A stretch of 64,000 nt of DNA from Rheum nobile (taxonomy: Eukaryota; Streptophyta; Magnoliopsida; Caryophyllales; Polygonaceae), in contig WOAB01000880.1 of assembly GCA_027886185.1 (NCBI GenBank), forward strand, positions 186,001 through 250,000, read 5' to 3'. The position numbers and the translations under genes were made by a program. Numbering within the stretch: the stretch's first letter is position 1; each line of letters opens with the position of its first letter. The notes beneath the pieces are model-generated. The model had not been told where the DNA came from and ran no database searches. It saw only the letters and a program-made list of their open reading frames with translations. Shown here in pieces: positions 1-12,509 of the stretch.

Positions 1-1095
1 GAGACACGCGCTCCTCTTATCCATTCTCGCCATGTACCTCACGCAATCAAAGGGAGCAAATTCTTTCTTTTACTCTTTCATAGGGCTTCTTTGCTACATG
101 TTTATGACAATTTTCCCTTGTACTTCCCTAAGTTTTGGGAAGATATCTCGCCTTGTGTCTCGTAGGTCCATTCTTGCACAATCAAGTGTTATCTTCGGGC
201 GCCCTTGCTTAAAAAGAGACATGGCGTATCTTCACTTGAAGAAGGAGACCTTGTTCCCGTTGCAATTGCTATGGAAAGAGACTTTGGAGGATAAGGATCT
301 GCGTGACTTTGTTCCTCACCTCTTGAAGGCTAAGACGCTACCACACATGGCTCACGCACCCAGGGCTAAGAAATGCAAGCTTGATCCTGGTGCATCAAGT
401 TCATGGCGCGGAGTGAAGAAGATTAGGGACTATGAATATCATCTCTATATTCCCAACGCGATTATGATTTCTACACCCATGGATGCAATTTCTTCCTTCT
501 TTTCTTCCTTACTTGTCGAATCGAGGACGATTCGAAGCCAAGTGGGGGAGAATGATGACTCATGGCTAGCCTTGACTTTGAGGGACTTGGAGGAGGTGAT
601 TTAAGAGCCAAAGGATCCACCTTATTTGTGTTTTGACTCATCCACATGCAACGAATGTTGCATGCTTATTTTTAGTTTTAGTTTTAGAACTTTCTATTAG
701 TGGCAGTTTGTGAGACTGAAAGTTTCTGCTTTTGCTATTTTTGGTATTTCCTAGCTAGACTTTAATCTTTACATTATTTAATCATTTTTAGACTTAGGAT
801 TAGTTTATGGGAGAGCTAGGGCCGGCCATGTGTTGGGTGTGTCATCTCTTCCTCTTACTCTTATGTTTTACCTATTTAAACTCTATCTTTTTTTAATGAA
901 CAAACAAATTGAATTTTAGAGTAATTTGGCTAAGTTACTTTTGAATTGTTCAGTCCAAAACACTCTTCTTTTCTAGCAATCAAACATTCAATAATCAAGA
1001 TAATTGTGTTCATCAAGTCCATGAGTCCATCAAATCGAATCCAATCCATCACGCAAATTTCCCATTATCAACATCGCGTCCTATTAGGGCACCAG
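1..1095 (+). other. Probable degenerate LTR-retrotransposon remnant with a 190-codon open frame at 32-604
   Basis: An open frame at 32-604 encodes 190 residues that I do not recognise. It ends just after a purine-rich GTGGGGGAGAAT tract near 543, of the kind that precedes the 3' LTR in plant Ty3 elements. The rest, 605-1095, is non-coding and T-rich, with no gene visible. Calling it LTR-element debris is inference from this tract and from the surrounding transposons. The gag-only element starting at 1096 is inserted at its right edge. Confidence 0.3.
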
Positions 1096-4057
1096 TGTAA
1101 CACCCCCAAAATTTAACCCTTTTGGAAATGTATTACCACCAGTGACCCCAGTGTTCCTTACCGAGATCACCCAAGGCTTTACCGTTTAAATATAATTCAA
1201 GAAATATAATGATACAAAATGATAACCTTATTTATATAAAACCTGAGTCCCGGGATTACATCCCAATCCCGAATAGGACAAACACAGAGTTTAAATAAAT
1301 TACAGCGGAAGTCTTAAACAAAGTACAACGGAAGTCTTATAAAATATTTTACAAACAAGGATCTTGACCACAATGGTCATCTCCCAAGGATCTCAACCTG
1401 ATTAAAAGAAATTATTAGAAACGTTGAAAAACCACCGTCGACTCCATAGTCCTTCTAGTCTTCTCATCTACACTCTATCTGATGTGCCGAATCGAACGGA
1501 TGACACCAGCCCACATGCAGAGAACAAAGTTCGTGGGTTAGTCTACTTGAATAGACTAGCAAGGGTAAAAAGCAGAATGGTTCGAAGCAGTCGTATTAGG
1601 TTAGACTCATCGCTTCTCGAATAATAATCGATGACGATAGTCAACCATCATACTCTTACTGGAATAAACAAGAGGTATGCACAAGAGAAGATTATGGAAG
1701 ACTGAATCTTCGCAGAAATCGACTCGAAAAGAGACTCCAAGAGATTGAGTCTTTAAGGAAATATGACAAATCTGGAATGTTTACAGAATCATACAACAAT
1801 GATTTAAAAGCTGATTGAGATGCTTCGGTTCACGACGAACCTCACCGCTTACAGCGAATCTAGATTGGAAAGAGAACGTACTACATTCAAGTATGGATCT
1901 TACAGAACCATATAACGATAATTTAAAAACTGACTAAGATGCTTCGGTTCACGACCAACCTCACCGCTTACAGCGATTCCAGATCGGAAAGAGAACGTAC
2001 TATGATCAAAGTCGAGACGAGCTTTCCTAGCTGCACTATTACTTAGATGCACTACTCGCCGAAGGTTTATTAATCATGTGCACTCGGGCACATATCTTAT
2101 TTAATTATAGAACACATGTTATTGAAAACCATTAATGTTATTAAGAGCGGCACACAGCTTAATCACAGGGTGACCATTATGTCGACCCAAATTAGTACAA
2201 CACACAAACACACACACACACGCACACACGAGGCTTAATATTATTCCGAGAATAACGGAAGTTATTGTTACACAAGGTGATCTTATGTTCACCCATATTG
2301 CACTGCCACAGCGCTCATACTTTAATTTACAGGGTGACAGTTACGTCCACCCCAATTGCACTAGCTAGGTGCTTAATACACGGGACTGCTATTAAGCTCA
2401 TCCACTGGCGCTAGCAAGGCGCTTAAACACTTCAGATCCTTAAAGGTGGATAAGAAGCATAGGTCATGACCCTTAAATTAATATTCGGAAATTATCCCGA
2501 GGAATATTATGATTTAAAGAAACGACAAATCCTTACTTGGATCAGCGTTCGTACAAACATTAAGTTATAAAGAAACGACTAATCCTTACTTGGATTAACG
2601 TTCCCACAAACTCTCATGTTAACTAAACAGTCTAACACAACAATTATTCATATTAAAGCCGTCCAGGCAATCAACTTAAACACAGAGATAATAGAAACAG
2701 ATAATCCTTACTTGGATTAGTTTTCCTATTAACCCACATGCTATTCTAGCATTAAGATTAATTTCACAACAATACCATCACGGTAATTATCACATATGAT
2801 AGCGTTGTTCTAACAGATATACAACCTATCATATGATTTTCCAAAACAGTTTATAAAACCAATTCCAGACAAACACAATAATCATTCCAAATTAATTACT
2901 CAGATAAACAACTGATAATTAATGTAAATATGGAACGATGAGCAAGAGTGAACCGCCACTTGCCTTAGTCCGCAGATCTGGAACAAAGCAGAGACAACGG
3001 GATTCCGGGCTCGACACAGGTATAGCTTCGACAGCACAACGACCTTCGAGTCGACCCATAAGGAAACCCCAAGTTAGATTCGACATAAACTAGTACGAAT
3101 CTAAGGAAAGACGAAAGGAACCGAAAGAAACGACGCCACGACGACAACCCACCAAGCCAAAGCCACGAAGGCATTCTGGGCACTGGCGGCGGTCGCCGTT
3201 CTTGGCGGCGGTCGCCGCATTCATCACGGCGGGCGCCGTAAAGAACACGGCGGTCGCCGTAAAGAACTCCGACGACAGAACGAGAGAACAACTCACCCAA
3301 ATGATACGCGTTTCGACCCCTTTTTGCCTTGCCTGGGTTCCAACCTCCAAAGGCAGCCAAAAGGCTTCAGAAGGGCTTCTGGAAACACCACCAAACGACA
3401 CCGGCGAAAGCTTCAGAAATCCGGCGAGGGCACCAAACTCCGGCGAGAGAGATTTTGAGATTTGCGCTTATGATTTTGTGTGAAATCCGATCCCCAAGCC
3501 TTTCCTTTTATAGCCAGATCACAAGGGAGCATAATGATGGCCTAAATGGAGGCGTGGCGGGGCTAGTTCGGCGTCGTCAGACGCTCGCCGACGCCCATCG
3601 GGCAAAGACCTCCGGACAACAACGACGGCGGGCACCGTCATAAATGCGGCGGGCGTCGTCATCAATGCGGCGGGCGCCGTCATCAATACGGCGGGCACCG
3701 TCATCAATGCGGCCGGCGCCGCCATAGGCCTGGCGTCCCCATCTAGGAGAAGACCCGGCTGCTCCTCGAGCCTTGCGACGGCGGGCGCCGCCATACCCAC
3801 GACGGGCGCCGCCACCCTGGCTTCGCCGCCTCCTCAGCTCTTAGATGAAAACGATGTTAACCCGGGATAAAATTATCGTACGCGAACGAGTATTAACATC
3901 CAAAGCACGTCGTTTGTATATTATTTCACTGAGAAAAATATTACAGATACAGAGCACATTACAGAATGCCTCCAACTTTCTGAATTAAATCCGACGTACT
4001 AAACGGGTGTTCGGGAAAATTCCAAAAAAAATCCTTACAGAATTACGGGGTATCACA
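1096..4057 (-). repeat. 3' LTR of the gag-only element
   Basis: This 2962-bp direct repeat of 6671-9687 has the same TG...CA ends and differs by scattered substitutions and small indels. It has four units of the 21-bp minisatellite (about 3638-3725) against six in the other LTR, and a CA-rich microsatellite at about 2203-2231. In the element's orientation a purine-rich tract immediately precedes it. Confidence 0.88.
3638..3725. repeat. 21-bp GC-rich minisatellite in the 3' LTR, 4 units
   Basis: The unit is GTCATCAATGCGGCGGGCGCC with point variants. Four units lie here, and the same array in the other LTR has six. Because the unit is a multiple of three, the array makes open frames with periodic Ala/Met/Pro peptides that should not be read as a protein. 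Confidence 0.85.
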
Positions 4058-4075
4058 TCACCTTCCCCTTAAAAG
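4058..4075 (-). other. Polypurine tract
   Basis: The minus strand carries CTTTTAAGGGGAAGGTGA directly before the TGTGATACC start of the 3' LTR. Its position and purine richness fit the plus-strand DNA priming site, and it agrees with the orientation set by the primer-binding site. Confidence 0.7.
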
Positions 4076-4890
4076 AAGTTTCGACCCCGAAACTTACAGG
4101 AGGCCAATGAGGACACTGCCTCGAAACCAATCTTACCACCTGGATCCAACATCCTCAATCACTTCATCCTTGAAATGGATCACAAGATATATTACTCTTA
4201 ATTCCTTAGGATATCATTCTGAAAATTATTCATCCGCCTTAATGCTTATGGCACAAACTCGCACATGAGAGATATCTCATGATCTCTCCGAACAAACTCT
4301 ACAAGTTCATTCCCTTTCCTTAAGAAATCTCGGACGAACTCGGCGTATGAGATAACGCTTACCACAGTACTCCTTAGATGTATATAGACAATTCTCCTTA
4401 CTGAATCTTTAATACATCGGGATCATCAACATATCCCATCCTTAACTGCAACCTTTCCTCTCAACATGACCGCTCCACAACTTAATCTTCCTCAAAGAGT
4501 TGCATCCGTTCTTATAGATGACATACTCTATGTATGAAGAAGAACCTTAGGAGTGGATTTAGATTTAAACAACAGAGTCGACCTTGGGATTAACCACATA
4601 GGGGATGAATATCTAAGTTTTCCACAAAACTACACCACCATAAGTCCGACAGTCCTTATCCGTACTTGGCATAAGCTGTCCTCGACACTTACGGGGTTTC
4701 GTATGAACAACTAATTCGTACTGATAACGCATTCAGAAATTTTCCAAAACAAGGAAACACTTCATTAACATTAAGCATTACATTACTGACAAAAGTTGCA
4801 CAACCAGATCACGATGCTATGGAGATTACCGACACACGTCGTTACTCCTTAATCTTACAGAAAGACTTAGCACAGATATAACTTAATGAA

Positions 4891-6210
4891 TCAGGGTTCT
4901 TCTCCGTTGGCTTGGCTCATTACAAAGAGTCGTTGCCCTTGGCCTGAAGACCCCATAGGCGCTTTGCCTTTATTACGAGTCATAGACTGCTCAGGAGTAT
5001 ATACCACTAGCCTTGGGTTCTTCCCACCTCCAACATTTGACGCCTGATAAGACTGCATTGGTCCCTGACCCTTCAGTCTGCAGTATGTTTTTATGTGGCC
5101 TTCTCTTCCACAATTATGACATACTCTCTTGTCCTTTTGGCAATTAAAATTTTTATGTCCAACTTCACCACAGTTGTGGCACTGAATTACTCGGCTGCTC
5201 CAACCTGAGCCTCTGGCAGAGTCAGACTGATTTGTCTCGATCTTAGCATGACCAGACTTTTCAAACTTGATAGGCGATGCCGGTCGTTTGAATGAACCAA
5301 CCTGGCGATCCTGTTGCCCACCCTTTCCCTTAACTTGCTTTTCCCGCTTAAGGGCAGACTCCTCCAGTGTGACTTCTGTCTTGAAGGCTGCATCCACATA
5401 TTGTTCTAACGTAGAACAACCATGACGCAACATTAGAGGCTTGATCTCTGGATTCATCCACCCATGGAAGTACCAGATCTTCTGCTCCTCGGTTGACACC
5501 TCAGCTCCAGCGTACTGCATCAAGTGATTGAACTTAGCTTCGAGCTCAGTCACCTTTAACCCATCAGTCTGCGGGTACAGAAATTCCTTATGCTTCTCCT
5601 CCCTCATAGCTCGGGAAAAGAAACGATCGGTCATCTTGGTTTTGAACATGCTCCAATTCAGCTCGGGATGATCAGCCAGACCGGTGCTCTCCTACCATTC
5701 GCTAGCCACATCCTTGAGTTGAAGAGAGGCGATGTGCACTTTCCCAGCCTCAGTGCAATTAATGTTCCGGAGCAATCGTTCCATATGCAAGAACCAATAT
5801 GTCACCCTGACTGGTTCTCCAGTACCGTCATAGCTGTCAGGCCTCATTGAACTCACGGCTTTTAATGCTTGACCGTAAGTTCCTCTGTTTCCGACAACAT
5901 TGATCTGAGGTACTTGCTCCACTGACTCGTCAACTTCAGGAATAGCCTGAGAAACTGGACCACCTTGTGCTTGTGGTGCAACTGGTCGCATAACATCTGT
6001 GATTGCCTGCATGACAATTCCTCGAATTGCCTCCACCGCTGCAGCATCAAACAATATCGGAGCGTTGGCATGTGCTTGGCCATTGCCTCCCTAGTTATTG
6101 TTAAAGACAGACTCACGTTCTCATGTTGGGTCTGCAACATTCCTCGCATTTGGTCTGGGGTCATTACTCGGCCCAACACCAGCACGGATAACGTTCCTTG
6201 TGTTCATCAT
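4891..6210 (-). pseudogene. Retrotransposon gag with two CCHC zinc knuckles, broken by three in-frame stops
   Basis: Starting at the ATG at 6210-6208, one frame runs 440 codons to the stop at 4891. The centre matches the plant retrotransposon gag domain (W-x-ME..L, KV..A...L, the start of F..KF). Near the C-terminus two zinc knuckles follow, CHNCGEVGHKNFNC and CHNCGREGHIKTYC, which bind the RNA genome in the nucleocapsid. The frame has three internal stops: TGA near 6123 and TAG near 6090, both in the N-terminal part, and TAG at 5692-5694. Each could come from one C-to-T or G-to-A change (CGA, CAG and TGG are likely ancestors). Nothing resembling protease or pol follows the stop; 4076-4890 is non-coding. 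In this state the copy cannot make full-length Gag. Confidence 0.8.
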
Positions 6211-6654
6211 CTGTTTACCGATCAAATTCCAAGGATTTTATCACATTAGTATCATTCTGATATACTTATTGTAATAAAATCAACTTAGAATAGATCAACT
6301 TGGTAATTTCTATTGATGAACTCAAACCGAGTTACTAGGTTCTACAACCTTAACTCAAAACGAGAGAACTGGGAATTCAAGCCTTATTGGGTATGGCGAA
6401 ACCACCTTGGCTTCTCCCGGTTCCTCTGAAGAGAACAGAATGCACCCATATCTTACGGGGCAACGAGAAAAGAATTAGTCTTTCTAGATATAGAAGCAAG
6501 CTTACTATATCAGACCATATAGAAGACAAGACTATGAACGGTGTTTTCAAATTCTTTTCACTTAAAAAAAATTCAGAGTTCTTTGAAAACACTTTTCAAT
6601 TAAAACGAGTAAATGGCTTTCAAATACCCAACGCGTTTAAAAAAAAAACTTTTA

Positions 6655-6666
6655 GCTCTGATACCA
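6655..6666 (-). other. Primer-binding site, tRNA-iMet type
   Basis: The minus strand reads TGGTATCAGAGC four bases inside the end of the 5' LTR. This is the standard plant initiator-methionine-tRNA primer site for LTR retrotransposons, and it fixes the element's orientation as minus. Confidence 0.85.
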
Positions 6667-6670
6667 CAAC

Positions 6671-9600
6671 TGTAACACCCCCAAAACTTAACCCTTTTGA
6701 AAATGTATTACCGCCAGTGACCCTAGTGTTCCTTACCGAGATCACCCAAGGCTTTACCGTTTAAATATAATTCAAGAAATATAATGATACAAAATGATAA
6801 CCTTATTTATATAAAACCTGAGTCCCGGGATTACATCCCAATCTCGAATAGGACAAACACGGAGTTTAAATAAATTACAGCGGAAGTCTTAAACAAAGTA
6901 CAACGGAAGTCTTATAAAATATTTTACAAACAAGGATCTTGACCACAATGGTCATCTCCCAAGGATCTCAACCTGATTAAAAGAAATTATTAGAAACGTC
7001 GAAAAACCACCGTCGACTCCATAGTCCTTCTAGTCTTCTCATCTACACTCTATCTGATGTGCCGAATCGAACGGATGACACCAGCCCACATGCAGAGAAC
7101 AAAGTTCATGGGTTAGTCTACTTGAATAGACTAGCAAGGGTAAAAAGCAGAATGGTTCGAAGCAGTCGTATTAGGTTAGACTCATCGCTTCTCGAATAAT
7201 AATCGATGACGATAGTCAACCATCATACTCTTACTGGAATAAACAAGAGGTATGCACAAGAGAAGATTCTGGAAGACTGAATCTTCGCAGAAATCGACTC
7301 GAAAAGAGACTCCAAGAGATTGAGTCTTTAAGGAAATATGACAAATCTGGAATATTTACAGAATCATACAACAATGATTTAAAAGATGATTGAGATGCTT
7401 CGGTTCACGACCAACCTCACCGCTTACAGCGAATCTAGATTGGAAAGAGAACGTACTACATTCAAGTATGGATCTTATAGAACCATATAACGATAATTTA
7501 AAAACTGACTAAGATGTTTCGGTTCACGACCAACCTCACCGCTTACAGCGATTCCAGATCGGAAAGAGAACGTACTATGATCAAAGTCGAGATGAGCTTT
7601 CCTAGCTGCACTATTACTTAGATGCACTACTCGCCGAAGGTTTATTAATCATGTGCACTCGGGCACATATCTTATTTAATTATAGAACACACGTTATTGA
7701 AAACCATTAATGTTATTAAGAGCGGCACACAGCTTAATCACAGGGTGACCATTATGTCGACCCAAATTAGTACAACACACAAACACACACACACACACAC
7801 GCACACACGAGGCTTAATATTATTCCGAGAACAACGGAAGTTATTGTTACACAGGGTGATCTTATGTTTACCCAGATTGCACTGCCACATCGCTTACACT
7901 TTAATTTACAGGGTGACAGTTACGTCCACCCCAATTGCACTAGCTAGGTGCTTAATACACAGGACTGCTATTAAGCTCATCCACTGGCGCTAGCAAGGCG
8001 CTTAAACACTTCAGATCCTTAAAGGTGGATAAGAAGCATAGGTCATGACCCTTAAATTAATATTCGGAAATTATCCCGAGGAATATTATGATTTAAAGAA
8101 ACGACAAATCCTTACTTGGATCAGCGTTCCTACGAACATTAAGTTATAAAGAAACGACTAATCCTTACTTGGATTAACGTTCCCACAAACTCTTATGTTA
8201 ACTAAACAGTCTAACATAACAATTATTCATATTAAAGCCGTCCAGGCAATCAACTTAAACACAGAGATAATAGAAATAGATAATCCTTACTTGGATTAGT
8301 TTTCCTATTAACCCACATGCTATTCTAGCATTAAGATTAATTTCACAACAATACCATCACGGTAATTATCACATATGATAGCGTTGTTCTAACAGATATA
8401 CAACCTATCATATGATTTTCCAAAACAATTTATAAAACCAATTCCAGACAAACACAATAATCATTCCAAATTAATTACTCAGATAAACAACTGATAATTA
8501 ATGTAAATATGGAACGATGAGCAAGAGCGAACCGCCACTTGCCTTAGTCCGCAGATCTGGAACAAAGCAGAGACAACAGGATTTCGGGCTCGATACAGGT
8601 ATAGCTTCGACAGCACAACGACCTTCGAGTCGACCCATAAGGAAACCCCAAGTTAGATTCGACATAAACTAGTACGAATCTAAGGAAAGACGAAAGGAAC
8701 CGAAAGAAACGACGCCACGATGATAACCCACCAAGCCAAAGCCACGAAGGCATTCTGGGCACTGGCGGCGGTCGCCGTTCTTGGCGGCGGTCGCCGCATT
8801 CATCACGGCGGGCGCCGTAAAGAACACGGCGGTCGCCGTGAAGAACTCCGACGACAGAACGAGAGAAAAACTCACCCAAATGATGCGCGTTTCGACCCCT
8901 TTTTGCCTTGCCTGGGTTCCAACCTCCAAAGGCAGCCAAAAGGCTTCACAAGGGCTTCTGGAAACACCACCAAACGACACCGGCGAAAGCTTCAGAAATT
9001 CAGCAAGGGCACCAAACTCCGGCGAGAGAGATTTTGAGATTTGAGCTTCTGATTTTGTGTGAAATCCGATCCCCAAGCCTCTCCTTTTATAGCTAGATCA
9101 CAAGGGAGCATAATGATGGCCTAAATGGAGGCGTGGCGGGGCTAGTTCGGCGTCGTCAGACGCTCGTCGGCGCCCATCGGGCAAAGACCTCCGGACAACA
9201 ACGACGGCGGGCACCGTCATAAATGCGGTGGGCGCCGTCATCAATGCGGCGGGCGCCGTCATCAATACGGCGGGCGCCGTCATCAATGCGGCGGGCGCCG
9301 TCATCAATACGGCGGGCGCCGTCATCAATGCGGCGGGCGCCGCCATAGGCCTGACATCCCCAGCTAGGAGAAGACCCGGCTGCTCCTCGAGCCTTGCGAC
9401 GGCGGGCGCCGCCATACCCACGGCGGGCGCCGCCACCCTGGCTTCGCCGCCTCCTCAGCTCTTAGATGAAAACGATGTTAACCCGGGATAAAATTATCGT
9501 ACGCGAACGAGTATTAACATCCAAAGCACGTCGTCTGTATATTATTTCACTGAGAAAAATATTACAGATACATAGCACATTATAGAATGCCCTCAACTTT

Positions 9601-9687
9601 CTGAATTAAATCCGACGTACTAAACGGGTGTTCGGGAAAATTCCAAAATTTCCAAAAAAAATCCTTACATAATTACGGGGTATCACA
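6671..9687 (-). repeat. 5' LTR of the gag-only element
   Basis: This 3017-bp LTR starts TGTGATACC (minus strand, at 9687) and ends GTGTTACA (at 6671). It contains a CA-rich microsatellite near 7779-7808, a GC-rich stretch at 8750-9450 and a 21-bp minisatellite at 9209-9345. It is about 55 bp longer than its partner, mostly because of two extra minisatellite units. Open frames within it (for example 8544-8939 minus) recur in both LTRs and look non-coding. Confidence 0.88.
9209..9345. repeat. 21-bp GC-rich minisatellite in the 5' LTR, 6 units
   Basis: The same 21-bp unit as in the other LTR is present in six copies, alternating ATGCGG and ATACGG variants. The alternation suggests that a two-unit (42-bp) block was duplicated after insertion. 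Confidence 0.85.
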
Positions 9688-10652
9688 ACAGTCCTTCTGG
9701 AGTTCCACCCGTGCGTTTTGCGTGAATTTTTTAAGAGTTCAAGTAGACTTCCTGATCTTAATTCAGGCTTTGGAATCACTCGATTTGGAGTTTTGTATCA
9801 AAAGTTATACTTCGCCAAAGACAGGACCTAAAACCGAGATCGTGGCAAGCAAGTGATTTCACATCACCGCTTGGTTTAAATTTATGAAAACGGTAACTGA
9901 AATGAAACATATCTATTCCATTTTAATGCCAATATTAATTGATCAAAATGTTGGTCTTGACTTGGGACTCCTTATTTTCCATATAAGTATGGACATGTAT
10001 TTCACATGATGGAAGTAATTATTTCCCTAATAGTAAGGTGGGTTTCAAAACGATAAAATCATTCTCTTCCTCCCTTCTCTTAGAGTATAAATTTTAGAGT
10101 CCCAAGCCAAGATAAAAAAATTGATGAATGTATCATGATGTCAAAGTGGATTAGATTCGTTTACTTTCCGTTACCGTTTTCATAAGTTCAAACCAAACGA
10201 TCCCTTAAACTCAAATATGTAAATAAAAAAAACTGGAACAATTTTTTTAACATGCATGTTAAGTTAACGAATACTTAAACATGAGGAAACGTACACTTAA
10301 ACATACAAATAAGAAAAATTGTATAACATGAATCTATAATAGGCAAACAATTGAAATTTTACTTCAACATGAGTAAGTAACAATAAAATATATTTCAATC
10401 TCATGTTCAACTCATCTATATTCAACATTTCAATATTGAGATAATAGAGTAAGAAGTGGTAATAAAATAAGTTATTGGGAATAAAAATAACAAGTTTGAG
10501 TGATTGATAAAGAGAAGAAGAGAGTAAAATGAGAGAACTAAAAAATTAGGATGTACGATAAAGAAGACAAATACGTATCCAAAAAAATGAATTAAGTGTA
10601 TGGTGTTCTAAAAAGACACAATTATTGTGGTTGTAGAGACCCACATATTGGG
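9688..10652. other. Intergenic, with a probable old LTR fragment at the left edge
   Basis: No gene is visible. The first 200 bases or so (9690-9890) read like part of a Ty3-type LTR, on the basis of phrases such as GGAGTTTTGTATCAAAAGTT, but I cannot assign a family. The remainder is AT-rich and featureless. Confidence 0.35.
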
Positions 10653-10660
10653 AGTCAACC

Positions 10661-11371
10661 TAGTGCCGGTCCAAACATTTGGTGGGCCCTAGGGCGAAAT
10701 AAAAATGAATGTTTTTGTAAATATAAAAGTAATGTTTGAATATTTTTTTAATTTAAAAACTAAAAAAGAAATATAAAATAATAAAAAAGTATTATACTAT
10801 ATGATAATTATATAAAGTAAATTTTTGATAGAATTAAACCACTTTTTATGTCCAACTTACAAGTTTGATTTTTTTCAAAGAATGAGATTTTATGATAAAC
10901 AATTAATATAAGAAAGAAATATTAATTAACAACATTCAAATAAATTTTTTATTTATGTTCAAAATGAAAAATAAACCTCACAAAGAATATACAGAATAAA
11001 TTTAAATAAAAACCAAATTCAAGTAGAAAAGGAATTGACTCACATATCAAATGAAATAAAATTGAGAAACGAGAAAAATATGCCACATATTAAAGAATAA
11101 ATGTTATATAAAATAACTAGCACAATTAAGAAAATAAAAATCAACTAAAAGAAAAATAGGCCTACATAAATGTAAAAATAGAGTTATTGAGATTTGAACC
11201 TAAGACATTTTAAAAGACAATTGTACTTATCCACTAGACAAACTTTACTTTCTATATTTTTTCTCTAAATTAATAATTATATTACTACTACTTGATGTTG
11301 GATTTGGGCCCCTTCCGACCTTGGGGCCCTAGGACGGCTGCCTACCTAAACTACCCTTTGGGCCGGCCCTG
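10661..11371. mobile_element. Non-autonomous hAT-superfamily transposon (711 bp)
   Basis: The segment is flanked by a perfect 8-bp direct repeat AGTCAACC (10653-10660 and 11372-11379), the hallmark length for hAT insertion. Its ends form imperfect inverted repeats: TAGTGCCGGTCC on the left against CAGGGCCGGCCC read inward from the right (9 of 12 match). Further GC-rich similarity continues inward (GGGCCCTAGG on both sides). The interior is AT-rich with no transposase frame, so movement would need a transposase supplied in trans. Confidence 0.85.
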
Positions 11372-11379
11372 AGTCAACC

Positions 11380-12504
11380 CATATATTTCAAACGATCTAC
11401 TTAATATTATATAGCAAATAATAGATTAACGGAAACTACACTAGTTACTAACAAAAACTACAATAGTTATTATATCGGGTAAATCAAATTCTTACCTTAT
11501 CAAAAAAACCCAAAAAAAACCATAATAGTTACTACTTCGAGCAAGTTTATCCGGGGCTTTTGGAAGGGGACTTTTGAATTTTTTTTAATAAAATAATGAA
11601 ATGAGCCCATAAGCCCAACGCACGGGGCTTTTTGAAGGCAAGAAGAAAAGCCTGTATAAATGGGGCTTTTGGAAAGTAAACTAAATGGGGTTGTTTGGTT
11701 GATAAAAAAAGTTTTCGCCGATTACGCTACAAAACGTGGCGTTTTGGATAAGCAGTCAAATGGTTGCCACGCGTTACTCGCTTAATGGAGTCACGTTCGC
11801 GTGCACGATGCACAAAGTGTGACGCGCGATCGGACGACCAAGATTTATTTAGGCCGTCCGATATTTTAAAAAAATGATTTATGTTATTTCTGAATGTTAA
11901 AAATAAAAATATCATAATTCAAGTTTCATTTTTCTCTATTCATAGACACCCATTTTGGCTATATTTGGTATATTTTTATTTTTTTTTATTGTATTTTGTA
12001 TATCATTATTTGAAAATAAACCATTTTAATATTATTTATGGTGGTTTTAAAATATAAATATATATATATATTGATTTAATTTCTTTATATTAAAATGACA
12101 GTGAGGAGAAACTGTACAAATTTTATATATGAATTTCAACAAGTTTGATATAATTAAGTCCAAATAAACCATATTATTATTATTTAGGATAGTTTAAATT
12201 ATAAAAATGTACTAACTAAAATTATTTATATTAAAAATATGATGGGAGAGTCATGGTAGGTAAGATTATGACAATTAATATTTAATCTTTAAGTTTTTGC
12301 ATGCATGTCATGGTAGGTAAGATTAATGATAATTGATATTTCAAAGTTTGGAATGCATGTCATGGTAAGTAAGATTATGACAATTGAAAATAAAAAATTA
12401 AAGCTTTTGCATGCATGTCATGATATAGATAATTGATTTATCTTCAATTTGTATATTTTTTGTTAATATTATAACAAAATAGGAAAAAATTGTAAATGAT
12501 GCTT
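11380..12504. other. AT-rich intergenic DNA with a short tandem repeat
   Basis: No gene is visible. The text GGGGCTTTT recurs several times between 11530 and 11670. A degenerate tandem repeat of 52-58 bp, sharing TCATGGTAGGTAAGATTA, occupies about 12251-12440 in three full copies and one partial copy. The solo LTR is inserted at the right edge. Confidence 0.5.
12251..12440. repeat. Degenerate tandem repeat, unit about 52-58 bp
   Basis: TCATGGTAGG or TCATGGTAAG starts at 12251, 12308 and 12360, and a diverged fourth copy begins near 12418. Between them lie TGCATGCATG and ACAATTGA blocks. The function is unknown. Confidence 0.6.
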
Positions 12505-12509
12505 TATTT

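Larger units (their letters stand above)
1096..9687 (-). mobile_element. Gag-only Ty3-type LTR retrotransposon (TR-GAG-like), reverse orientation
   Basis: Two direct repeats of about 3 kb (1096-4057 and 6671-9687) flank a 2.6-kb internal region. Read on the minus strand, each LTR starts TGTGATACC and ends GTGTTACA. A tRNA-iMet primer site lies next to the 5' LTR (6655-6666) and a purine tract next to the 3' LTR (4058-4075). The only coding sequence is a broken gag; no protease, reverse transcriptase, RNase H or integrase is visible, so the copy must be non-autonomous. Plant elements of this kind have been described as TR-GAG. The two LTRs are very similar, which suggests a fairly recent insertion. 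The expected 5-bp target duplication is not clean (ACCAG on the left, ACAGT on the right). Confidence 0.88.

Noticed and set aside
2965..3360. 131-codon minus frame conserved in both LTRs (also 8544-8939)
   Set aside because: The conservation only reflects that the LTRs are copies of each other. The frame is missing from the solo LTR and has no recognisable domain.
5965..6249. Plus-strand frames over the gag region (also 5590-5850)
   Set aside because: They are antisense shadows of the minus-strand gag.
9098..9436. Ala/Met/Pro repeat protein in the LTR
   Set aside because: It is created by the 21-bp minisatellite, whose unit length is a multiple of three.
1091..9692. A 5-bp target duplication for the gag-only element
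   Set aside because: With the TG...CA ends the flanks read ACCAG and ACAGT. Shifting by one base gives ACCAG and AACAG, still a mismatch, so no clean duplication can be claimed.
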